Below are positions 8,293 through 16,140 of a DNA stretch of 64,000 bases, piece after piece; the first letter of the stretch is position 1; each line of letters opens with the position of its first letter. A program made the position numbers and the translations under genes. The DNA comes from Gloeocapsa sp. PCC 7428. GTDB lineage: Bacteria; Cyanobacteriota; Cyanobacteriia; Cyanobacteriales; Chroococcidiopsidaceae. The stretch covers positions 124,001 through 188,000 of the forward strand of contig NC_019746.1 of assembly GCF_000317555.1 (NCBI RefSeq). The letters are read 5' to 3'. The notes beneath the pieces were generated by a model. The model searched no databases, was not told the origin of the DNA, and worked only from the letters and a program-made list of their open reading frames with translations.

Positions 8293-8478
8293 ATGCTCGA
8301 ATTGTGCGATCGCGTAGCGTGCCGTAGGTAATCGCTTTTACAAAAACATAAAAAACTTTCAATTTTGGTTGAATTTGTCTAACAACACGCATGCAAATGA
8401 CAAAACACCGCGTGATCGCGCGATAAGTTTACTTATTGTTTTAGGAATTTCATATAATGTTAAAACTAAGAAACGCTA

Positions 8479-9038
8479 TTGGAACCATATCAACTCAATC
8501 TATCTTCAGGAACCTCAATTTCTACCCGTAGCAGACAACCAAAAACTTTGAGGATGGATGCTCAAACCCTAGTGCAATGGAGGACACGAATCGCTGCATA
8601 TCAGCAACGAGCAAGAGAAAACAAATTAGTGCAGCAGATTAAGCTATTTGACCTAACTCCGTCACATCCTGACGCAAACCAAACAGACCCATTTAGTCTA
8701 AGCCTGCGTCAGATATCGTTCTATTAGTTGTCAGCGAATACTTCAAAAGAGGCGTGTATTTATTTTGTGATAGATAACGCTGCCCAACTAGTTCTTTATA
8801 TTGGCGAAACGTGTCGCTCAAATTTGCGTTGGAAGGGAACCCATGACTGCAAGCGCTACATCGAGAACTATCAAAGTTTACACAGTACGAACTAAAAACA
8901 GCAGTAAGCATCGCCTTTTGTTGGAATGTATCAATAAAAAATAAACCTCGACAGTAGCTATAACAAGCATTGATCCAAAAATGGCGATCGCTTTTCAATA
9001 AGGAGAACTGGATTATTTGCGGTGCATCATTCGTTTAA
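8479..9038 (+). pseudogene. GIY-YIG nuclease-superfamily protein, broken by several stops/frameshifts
   Basis: An 82-codon frame from 8479 encodes MEPYQLNLSSGTSISTRSRQ and MDAQTLVQWRTRIAAYQQ, and stops after SLSLRQISFY. The sequence right after the stop continues as a protein: EACIYFVIDNAAQLVLYIGE, then TCRSNLRWKGTHDCKRYIEN. After a further shift it reads LKTAVSIAFCWNVSIKNKPRQ, and finally QALIQKWRSLFNKENW, ending at 9038. The YF-LYIGETCR pattern followed by W-GTHD-KRY and FNKENW is that of a cyanobacterial GIY-YIG-like family. With at least three interruptions it cannot make a full product. It meets another broken gene tail to tail at 9040. Confidence 0.6.
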
Positions 9039-9039
9039 G

Positions 9040-9425
9040 TCAAGGAGTATCATCAACTTGTAACTGGCGATGCTTATACTCTTGATATCGTTTGTCCTTA
9101 CTCTCCCAATACTTATCTACCGTTGTTTTAGCTGCAACAGCCTGTTCGTATTCTTCACCCTGTGCTAGCAACGGCTCTCTTACCTTCTGCCGCAATTCAG
9201 ATACAACCTGATCGTTAATTCTGCGCTGCGAGTCTGCGATCAATTGAGTATCGGTGCAGGATACAAACCATCATTCAAATACACGCCGTTAAGTATTTCT
9301 GCTAAGTTATACCCTCGTAGTTCTGGTATCCAGCAGTAAATAAACCTTAGCTCAGAATCTTTTTCTTGCAAATTCTTATGTGCTAGTAGTGTTTGGAATA
9401 TGTTCTCAGTTGAAGTAGACTTTCC
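9040..9425 (-). pseudogene. DNA photolyase/cryptochrome-like FAD-binding domain, C-terminal remnant
   Basis: On the minus strand, one frame (about 9425 to 9242) encodes ENIFQTLLAHKNLQ, then ELRFIYCWIPELRGYNLAEI and YLNDGLYPAPILN followed by TGA. The W-I-P-E-L and YPAPIL signposts are those of the end of the photolyase FAD domain (consensus IRRW.PEL ... YP.PIVD). The TGA sits where Trp is expected and is followed by SQTR. One frame over, RRINDQVVSELRQKVREPLL continues to EYEQAVAAKTTVDKYW and a stop at 9040. So a nonsense change and a frameshift coincide, and the N-terminal 300 or more residues are gone. Confidence 0.5.
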
Positions 9426-9583
9426 ACAAGCTGCTGTTCGACTAACTGATCTATTAGCAAAGTATAAGTGCGATCGAGTTGTTCAGTTGGATGAGAAATA
9501 GTACTCACGCATTCGGGCAAGAGTGTTTGGTAGTGTTCGCGCAGTTTAATGAGGCTATGAATACATTGTTTGTTTTGAAGCAT
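9383..9583 (-). CDS. Small hypothetical ORF (66 aa)
   Basis: The frame starts MLQNKQCIHSLIKLREHY and contains an amphipathic helix-like stretch (LLIDQLVEQQLVESLLQLR). No family is recognised. It overlaps the 5' end of the photolyase-like remnant in a different frame, and AGAG lies upstream of its start. It might be a genuine small gene or part of the decayed region. Confidence 0.3.
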   Translation of the reverse strand: MLQNKQCIHSLIKLREHYQTLLPECVSTISHPTEQLDRTYTLLIDQLVEQQLVESLLQLRTYSKHY

Positions 9584-9644
9584 TTTTCACTCTTGAGTGT
9601 TGAGTGTCGCTAGCATAATATCTACAGCAGTGTAATTCTCACCT

Positions 9645-10185
9645 ATGCCATCGAAGAGAGTTCATGTTCGAGAATACACCGCCAGAGCACACGATCGGGT
9701 GATTCATACGCGCGTCTACAAGTTCATCTGCAAGCAGTGTAACAAAGATGTTGAGCGCGAAACTTATGGGCCGCGTCCCCTGTACTGCGTTCACGAAGTG
9801 TCGCATGATTGCGAATCGCTGCCGACCTAGTATGACTCGCACTGAGGCGATCAATAAGAGGAAGAAACCTAGACCAGTCCTTGTTAAGCAGCAAAAACAC
9901 CGTAGCGTTAGCTTTAGTACTACTATTTACCGCTATAGTAAAACCAACTTTGCTTCCCTACAACTAAGTATAAATTTAAGCAAAATTACTAGAGTTAACC
10001 AGCCTATCAAAAAGTTAGTAGAAAAGCCTAAGAAGCCTGTTTTACAAACTTCACAAGCAACAAAAGTTGAAGTTGAGACTGACAATTTAGAGTTTGAGCA
10101 GCTGCACTCTATATTTCAAGAAAGGCTAAAATCTTTAATAGAAGTTTCAGTATATGCAGTGGCTAGAGTATTACCAAACTATTAA
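9645..10185 (+). pseudogene. Zinc-ribbon-like hypothetical protein with a frameshift
   Basis: The first frame (9645-9830) encodes [20 protein letters not shown] and [23 protein letters not shown], a zinc-ribbon half with CxxC. It then runs into [11 protein letters not shown] and stops. In the next frame the sequence after about 9792 reads [20 protein letters not shown], rich in Lys/Arg, and stays open to 10185 (117 codons from the Met at 9832). Removing one base near 9791 would give CxxC...C-x3-C and one protein of about 180 residues. Two separate genes touching at 9830/9832 is the alternative. The function is unknown; a basic, zinc-binding and perhaps nucleic-acid-binding protein is suggested by composition only. 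Confidence 0.45.
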
Positions 10186-10281
10186 ATGAGTTCAGTGACA
10201 GATAGGAGAGAAATTGTGCTTCGATAGATGCGCGATTCCCACTCCCAAGTTTCACTTTAGTCTAGTCCTCAAGAAATTACA

Positions 10282-10310
10282 TTAAGTCAATTGCCAAGTC
10301 TGACTAGTTA
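10282..10310 (-). pseudogene. Orphaned 3' end of the ABC transporter gene, cut off by the IS630 insertion
   Basis: If the IS element and one TA are removed, the ABC transporter frame continues from ...HQQLLHL into TSQTWQLT and a TAA at 10282-10284. The paralogous transporter at 13037-14752 has HQQVLQLTNESWKLI at the same place, which confirms that these 29 bp are the displaced C-terminal codons. Confidence 0.75.
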
Positions 10311-11326
10311 CAGCCTATTGCAGTTTTATGAGGCACAGTAGCAACAGTGAGTAAACCAGTTTTTCAAATGCACGGGATTAATTAAATCGAGTGCAGTGGC
10401 AATGAGAAGATCAACCCTGAATGCAGTAGTTGGGGAAAAGGAGCGCAAAAAAGCTTTTAATTGTGACCACCAAAGTTCAATTGGATTAAAGTCAGGAGAA
10501 TAAGGTGACAGGTATTGAATAGTTGCGCCCACCGATTGAATTAAAGACTCAATTTGTTTGAGTTTATGTGCTGGAAGATTGTCCATAACAACCACAGCAC
10601 CCTGCCACAGTTGAGGCAGTAAACACTTTTCAATAAACACTTGAAAGGCTTGACCATCCATTGAACCATTCAAGGTCATTACAGCTAAAACTCGTTTTGT
10701 GCTAATTGCGCCAATGACGGTGACTTTCGACCCGCGATAAAATGGTTGCTCATCATACACTCGAGTTCCACAAAAGCTTCGGGCATGAGTTCGTGTTAAC
10801 CCCAGCAGTACACCCATTTCATCGATGAAAACTAAGTTTGCTGCCTCGATTTGTTGCACTTGCTGCCAATACTCCGTTCTCAATTGCTGTACTCGTTGTG
10901 TTTTTGCTTGAGTGCTGCGCAGTGTCTTTTTTTTCGTGTCAGTTTTTGTTTTTGTAATGCACGACACATCGTACTTGTACTCAGCCAATCATGATAATTT
11001 GTCCCCCAATACTCACAGTATTCCCTCAATGTTGCATCGGGATATTGTTTCACCATTGCCGCTAGCTGCGCCTTATAACCATCCAACTTTCCCTTGATTG
11101 CTCCTCCCTGTTTTTTCGGTTGGACATGACCTTGAGTTTTCTTCATGGCTATCAGTTTTTGCACAAAACTTTTGGCTACTCCAAATCGAGCCGCAACTTT
11201 TCTGATTGAGGTGTCACCTTGTGCGTATGCCTTAACTATTTTTTCTCGCAAGTCGAGCGAGTACGGTTTCATTAGACTTCATTTGTGTACTCCTCTTACT
11301 GTACCTCATAAACTTGCAATAGGCTG
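10311..11326 (-). mobile_element. IS630-family insertion sequence (1016 bp) with TA target duplication
   Basis: The ends are inverted repeats: from 10311 CAGCCTATTGCAgtTTTATG, and on the other strand from 11326 CAGCCTATTGCAagTTTATG, continuing as AGGcACAGTA/AGGtACAGTA. Roughly 27 of 30 bases match. TA flanks both ends (10309-10310 and 11327-11328), the target duplication of the IS630/Tc1 group. It encodes one transposase in two overlapping frames. It has inserted within the last ten codons of the neighbouring ABC transporter gene. Confidence 0.88.
10326..11272 (-). CDS. IS630-family transposase, two frames joined by -1 frameshift
   Basis: The first frame (11272 down to 10880) starts MKPYSLDLREKIVKAYAQGD and contains the N-terminal helix-turn-helix (IRKVAARFGVAKSFVQKLI). 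The second frame contains the DDE domain: VFIDEMG, VVMDNLPAHK and DFNPIELWWSQLK, ending at 10326. The frames overlap at a run of eight A on the coding strand (10927-10934) read as A-AAA-AAA-G. A -1 slip gives RKKKTLRSTQ in place of the frame-0 tail, as documented for many IS630 elements. No other damage is visible, so the transposase may be active. Confidence 0.85.
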
Positions 11327-12955
11327 TAAGTGCAAAAGTTGTTGATGGTAACGTCTCAAGGAAGAACGATGTCCTACACTAATATATGTAATTGAAGTTG
11401 CTTGTAATTGTTGATAAAGTAAAGCTTCATTATACTCATCAAGGGCGCTGGTAGATTCATCTAAAATCGCGTAGCTAGGACAAGTAATAAAAAGACGAGC
11501 AAACGCTAATCGTTGTTGTTCTCCTAAAGAAAGAACTCGCGACCAATCGGCGATCGCATCTAAGTTATAATCTGTGATTAAATGCGCTAAATTAACTTGG
11601 TGCAGGGTTTCTATCAAGTGACGCTCGGTCGTATCAAATGATGAATTAGGGTATAACAATTGCTGACGCAAAGAACCCAAAATCATGTATGGGCGCTGGG
11701 GTAAAAACAACAGATGTTGTTGAGCAGGGCGGGTAATGTGTCCGCTACCATAATGCCACAATCCAGCGATCGCGCGTAAGAGTGATGTTTTGCCAACACC
11801 ACTGACGCCTGTAATGAGTAACGATTGTCCTGGATTGACGGTTAAAGATAATTCGCGAATCAAAGTCTTTTGCGACGGCGTGCATAAAGTTAAATCATGT
11901 AGTGCGATCGCGCTGGCTTGTGTAAAGGTGATAGCATTCCTTTCTAGAATTTGATGCGTTTGTGTTTGTTGCAGAAAACCATACAAGCGCGTCACGCTGC
12001 TAGCAAATAAACTCAATTTCTCAAACTGGCTAATGACTATCGCTAAGGAAATTAAAACACTACGAAAAGCAACAACAGCTTGGTCGAAAGCACCAACTTT
12101 CTGTTCTCCTGCTAATATTGATGGTGCTAAGATGAACAACGGCAATAAAAACGTCAAATATTGATAGCCGTTTTGAAACAAATTTAAGCTAAACTGCCAA
12201 CGAATGAGGCGATCGAGGTTGCGCAACGCGGCGAGTAACCGATGTTGCATCTGTTGCGATTCGGTATGTTGTCCATCGTAAAACGCAATCATTTCCGCAT
12301 TGTCTCGAATTTGTGCTAGCCCAAACCGAAAATTGGCTTCGCGCTTGAGTTGTTCGTAGTTAATTCCTACTAAAACGCCACCGAATAGTGTAATGACTAG
12401 GATATTGCCAATGAAAGCATAAAGAACTAACACGCCCATTAAAGTGGGTGATATTGCCCACAATGCGCCAGCAAAACCAACTAACTGCATGAGAGATTCG
12501 ACGAAAATTACCCAAAAGTTCAACGCTTGTTGTGTGAAAATGTTTAAATCTTCACTGATACGTTGATCGGGATTGTCAATTTCGGAATGCGATTGTAAGT
12601 GGTAATACGTCCGCTGAGCAAAATAGCGTGATAAAAAATAGTCAGTCAACCAGCGTCGCCAATAGATACTTAATTTCCCTTGAACGAAAGTTCTGCTGGA
12701 AAGTAATGGGACTCCGAGAATAAAAGTTACGATGAAGATTGTAATAACTTGGGTGAAGCTTTGTGCATCTCTGGCTGCTAGAGTATTTGTTATTTCTCCT
12801 AAAAGAATGCTGACTATAACTAATATGCCAACGCTAATGATTGAGAGTAAAAATAGTAACAATAAAAGTGCGATCGCTTTCCACCTTTCTGATGATGTCC
12901 AGTAAGGTTTAGTAATGACCCAAAATTGCTTAACTATCTCCCAATTTAGTTTCAT
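11306..12955 (-). CDS. SbmA/BacA-like ABC transporter (membrane + ATPase), C-terminus replaced by IS630 sequence
   Basis: This is a half-transporter of 549 residues. An N-terminal membrane domain (about 1-330) of the ABC_membrane_2 type, with DNPDQRISEDLNIFTQQAL after the second helix pair, is fused to an ATPase domain. The ATPase has Walker A GVSGVGKTSLL, a signature LSLGEQQRLAFAR (LSLGE instead of LSGGE), Walker B YAILDESTSALD and a switch His in SVGHRSSL. The family moves peptides, cobalamin or acyl-CoA-like substrates. The last seven codons (QPIASL and stop) come from the IS630 inverted repeat; the native end lies at 10282-10310. Only the tail is altered, so function may survive. It follows a paralogous gene by 81 bp on the same strand. 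Confidence 0.85.
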   Translation of the reverse strand: MKLNWEIVKQFWVITKPYWTSSERWKAIALLLLLFLLSIISVGILVIVSILLGEITNTLAARDAQSFTQVITIFIVTFILGVPLLSSRTFVQGKLSIYWRRWLTDYFLSRYFAQRTYYHLQSHSEIDNPDQRISEDLNIFTQQALNFWVIFVESLMQLVGFAGALWAISPTLMGVLVLYAFIGNILVITLFGGVLVGINYEQLKREANFRFGLAQIRDNAEMIAFYDGQHTESQQMQHRLLAALRNLDRLIRWQFSLNLFQNGYQYLTFLLPLFILAPSILAGEQKVGAFDQAVVAFRSVLISLAIVISQFEKLSLFASSVTRLYGFLQQTQTHQILERNAITFTQASAIALHDLTLCTPSQKTLIRELSLTVNPGQSLLITGVSGVGKTSLLRAIAGLWHYGSGHITRPAQQHLLFLPQRPYMILGSLRQQLLYPNSSFDTTERHLIETLHQVNLAHLITDYNLDAIADWSRVLSLGEQQRLAFARLFITCPSYAILDESTSALDEYNEALLYQQLQATSITYISVGHRSSLRRYHQQLLHLQPIASL

Positions 12956-13036
12956 GGGTATAGGAGGATTTTATATGTAAAGAACTACAGAGCCACTAAT
13001 TGGTAATTGGTTATTGATTCATTAGTAAGAATATTA

Positions 13037-14752
13037 TCAGTAATTCTCCTTGTCTCCTTGTCCTATTATTTCCTCAAAATAGTCTTTTGCGGGTATTAGT
13101 TTCCAGCTTTCATTTGTGAGTTGTAGAACTTGCTGATGATATGATATTAAACTGGGACGGTGTCCGACGCTGATTACGGAGAAGGAAGCTTTGCGGATGA
13201 TTTGATAGATGCGTTCCTCATTTTCTGCGTCTAAAGCACTTGTCGCTTCGTCTAATAAAGCATATTTGGGTTGGATTAACATTAATCGGGCGAAAGCTAG
13301 GCGTTGTTGTTCGCCTCCTGATAAAATGCTGGACCAGTCTAAAACTGTATCAAGATCTTGATGGGCAAGGTTGGGTAAGTTTACTAGGTGGAGAACTTGG
13401 ATTAATTGCGAGTCTGAAATTTCTGCGGTAATGTGCGGGTAAAGTAGCTGTTGGCGAAGTGAACCAGCCAGCAAATAGGGACGCTGTGGCAAGAATAATA
13501 AGTCTGAACGTGGAGGTCGGGCAATAGTCCCGCTTCCGTACTGCCATAGACCTGCGATCGCCCGTAAAAGCGATGTTTTACCTACTCCACTCGCACCGAC
13601 AATAAGTAATGATTCTCCTGGTGCTACTGTCAGCGAAAGGTTATGTAATAGTAGTTTATTGGTGTCTGGAGTGATTAATGTAAGATGCTTGATTGTGATG
13701 TCTGTGCTGATTGTTGTCTCGATTGAGGTTGTGGTGTTTTGATGCTCGATCTGAGTCATTGTTGCTTTCAATTCAGATAAACGTTTGATTCCTGCGGCAA
13801 AAGCACTAAGTTTATCGAATTGCATAATAATAATTCCAAAAATTGCTCCTAGTCGCTCAAAAGCTACTTGTGATTGCGTGACACTACCGACTTCTAATTC
13901 GCCAGTAAAGATGCGTGGTGCTAGAAGAGCGAATGGTAATAAAAATGTAAGATACTGATAACCATTTTGAAATACCATTAACCCAAACTGCGCGCGAATC
14001 AAATGATTAAAATTTAGAAATACTGCCCGAAAACGCTGCTGAAGATGGTTTTGCTCTTGCGTTTCACCGTGATAAAATGCGATCGCTTCTGCATTTTCTC
14101 GTATCCGCAACAAACCATAACGAAAATCGGCTTCGCGTTTGAGTTGTTCAAAATTAAGTGGAACTAATACTCTGGCAAATACAACACTAGTGAATACTGT
14201 TCCTATTAAGCCATAGCTAATTAAAATCACCATAAGTAGGGGTGAAATTGACCACAATATCCCTGCGAATCCAACGGTTTGTAAACTAGAGTCTACAATT
14301 ATAAGGAAAAATACGAGTGATTGTTGGGTAAAATTATTAATGTCTTCGCTCAGGCGTTGATCTGGGTTATCAATTGCTGGAAAATAAATCAGATGATAGA
14401 AATTTTGATAGGCAAAATATTGATTTAAAAAACGGTAAGTTAACCACCTTCGCCAGTACAGGGCTAGTTTTGCCTGAATGTAGCTTTTGAGTGCCAAACT
14501 AGGTACTGTTACTATCACTGTTATTAAAAATAAGATTAGCGCTTGCCAAAATCGATCAAGATTGCCTGATACTAGTGCTGAAACAACTTCTCCGCGTTGT
14601 AATGTTTCTAGGACAACGATCCCGCTGGTACCCGCTGACAGTAATGTTAATAATATGAGAAGAGCGATCGCACCGTTTCTTTCACTTCCTATCCAATAGA
14701 GGCAAGCTACTTTCCAAAACCGCTGCCAAACTTGCCACTTAAACCAACGCAT
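13037..14752 (-). CDS. SbmA/BacA-like ABC transporter, membrane domain fused to ATPase
   Basis: This is a 571-residue half-transporter paralogous to the downstream gene over its whole length. The membrane domain (about 1-330) carries DNPDQRLSEDINNFTQQSL. The ATPase has Walker A GASGVGKTSLLRAI, signature LSGGEQQRLAFAR, Walker B YALLDEATSALD and SVGHRPSL with the switch His. The C-terminus continues through LTNESWKLI to an acidic tail. It may form homodimers or a heterodimer with the neighbour. The pair, together with the isomerase upstream, reads away from the type I secretion genes and may form one transcription unit. The substrate is unknown; peptide traffic is a reasonable guess from the setting. 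Confidence 0.87.
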   Translation of the reverse strand: MRWFKWQVWQRFWKVACLYWIGSERNGAIALLILLTLLSAGTSGIVVLETLQRGEVVSALVSGNLDRFWQALILFLITVIVTVPSLALKSYIQAKLALYWRRWLTYRFLNQYFAYQNFYHLIYFPAIDNPDQRLSEDINNFTQQSLVFFLIIVDSSLQTVGFAGILWSISPLLMVILISYGLIGTVFTSVVFARVLVPLNFEQLKREADFRYGLLRIRENAEAIAFYHGETQEQNHLQQRFRAVFLNFNHLIRAQFGLMVFQNGYQYLTFLLPFALLAPRIFTGELEVGSVTQSQVAFERLGAIFGIIIMQFDKLSAFAAGIKRLSELKATMTQIEHQNTTTSIETTISTDITIKHLTLITPDTNKLLLHNLSLTVAPGESLLIVGASGVGKTSLLRAIAGLWQYGSGTIARPPRSDLLFLPQRPYLLAGSLRQQLLYPHITAEISDSQLIQVLHLVNLPNLAHQDLDTVLDWSSILSGGEQQRLAFARLMLIQPKYALLDEATSALDAENEERIYQIIRKASFSVISVGHRPSLISYHQQVLQLTNESWKLIPAKDYFEEIIGQGDKENY

Positions 14753-14901
14753 TATTTAAAACTTGGGGATTTTGGAACTTGAATGAACCACTGACAGAGG
14801 ACGCAGGGACAAGGTAGTAGGGAGACAAGGAGAATCGTTGATAATGTTTTTGTCGATGAAGCAATGACCAATTACCTATTACCAATTTCCAATCCTCAAT
14901 T

Positions 14902-15630
14902 TTATCTTTTCATCTTAATAACTGTATTTGCTAGTTGTTCTTGCAACCATTTGTTGAATAGTTCATCAATTAATCGTTGGCGCATTGCTTCATCAAGTTG
15001 GGCTGGAAATATTTGATCTACTCGTACAATTGTGAAGTAGTTATTGACTAAAATTGGCGCACAAGGTTGGTGGATTTGGTATTTTTTTAAAATTGGTGCG
15101 ATAAATGAATGTTTTTCAATTTCTACACGGCTGATAACTTGGAATTGAATGTCTGGATACTGCTGCACAATCTCTTCAAATGATTGTCCATCGTCGCGAA
15201 TTCGATAGTATAGTTCTTGGGCAAGTTCAGCATTTTGTGTCTGAAGTAGTGAGAAGCTAATTCGATCGAGTTGGGCTTTGCGTTTGAGAAAGTACGAATC
15301 AACTTTGGCTGCCCAATTTTGTTTAAATTTATTGAGTTTAAGTTGACGTAAGACCAATGCTTCTAAGTGTTCAATGGTCATACCGCGATCGCTTAACCAA
15401 ATTTTATGCTGCGGCTCGCTGGTAAGTTGATTGCTGACATAAAATCTTTGAATTGCCTGTTGATGCTCTTCTGGCGAACATTCAATCGGTGCGATCGCCT
15501 TGTCTATCAATATCTCTCTGACAAGTTGAGGTAGCATTTGATACCTCACTATCAGTGAAGTTAACTCGTTGGTGGTGAAATACGTGTCACCTACCTGCAA
15601 AACGCGGGTATTTGAGAGGATTGTGGTCAT
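14902..15630 (-). CDS. Parvulin-like peptidyl-prolyl isomerase / SurA-like chaperone
   Basis: This 242-residue soluble protein lacks an obvious signal peptide. The N-terminal half (1-120) is helical and SurA-like (FTTNELTSLIVRYQMLPQLV). The C-terminal half fits a PpiC-type parvulin domain, from about 125 (RISFSLLQTQNAELAQELYY) through DDGQSFEEIVQQYP to the strand YFTIVRVDQIFPA. Cyanobacterial type I secretion loci often include such an isomerase beside the HlyB- and HlyD-like genes, perhaps to keep substrates unfolded or aid their folding. Here it is divergent from the exporter gene, with a 510-bp shared upstream region, and precedes the two SbmA-like transporters. Confidence 0.75.
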   Translation of the reverse strand: MTTILSNTRVLQVGDTYFTTNELTSLIVRYQMLPQLVREILIDKAIAPIECSPEEHQQAIQRFYVSNQLTSEPQHKIWLSDRGMTIEHLEALVLRQLKLNKFKQNWAAKVDSYFLKRKAQLDRISFSLLQTQNAELAQELYYRIRDDGQSFEEIVQQYPDIQFQVISRVEIEKHSFIAPILKKYQIHQPCAPILVNNYFTIVRVDQIFPAQLDEAMRQRLIDELFNKWLQEQLANTVIKMKR

Positions 15631-16140
15631 TTAATTTAAATCACTTATCCTTTGATTGAGTGCAGTTAAGTGTTTCTTTTGCAATTGCATAAAATTCTTA
15701 ATAATGATGCCGTTTATGTGGAGTAGTACATGGTAGATTTATTAGTAATCTTTTGCAGTAATGCTGTAGCCAAGGTTGTGTTAATTCTTTCACAAGGCGT
15801 TGATAATTTCAAGATTATGCTGATGTTGAGATTTTGAAACGTCCTAACCTATCGTTTTGCTGCCTCTACTAATAATCAGCCCTGTAAGACTATATAGCTA
15901 AGAAATTTTGCCGATTAGGAGTGACAAATAATCTTTAAACCTGAACGCACATCGATTAAGTGATACAAGCTCTCAAATCGCACTATGCAGTAGAAAACAA
16001 CGTGGATACTATGCCTGCAAAACTCCATACGGCGGTCAATCTTGCTTTAATTAACTCCTTCGCCCTTCATTCAACACGGGTAAGGCAGTGCCTTACCCCT
16101 CTTGCCCCTCGCTCTTCTTAACAATCTGGTTTGGTAGATA
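15631..16140. other. Divergent intergenic region between the isomerase and the exporter
   Basis: It should contain promoters for both directions. Apart from the palindrome at 16078-16098 and a short tract of cccctcttgcccctcgc beside it, no operator, RNA gene or coding similarity is recognised. Confidence 0.45.
16078..16098. promoter_or_regulatory. 21-bp perfect palindrome upstream of the type I exporter
   Basis: GGGTAAGGCA and TGCCTTACCC face each other around a single G, ending 42 bp before the exporter start codon. It could be an operator, an RNA hairpin in the 5' untranslated region, or a copy of a dispersed intergenic repeat. There is no second copy in this window. Confidence 0.4.

Noticed and set aside
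8369-8551. 60-codon ORF on the plus strand
   Set aside because: It overlaps the start of the GIY-YIG-like gene in another frame and shows no family pattern.
9523-9535. Third copy of the TTTGGTAGT junction sequence
   Set aside because: Only ten bases match (TGTTTGGTAGTG) and the downstream CCTnAATAAG part is missing; chance similarity.
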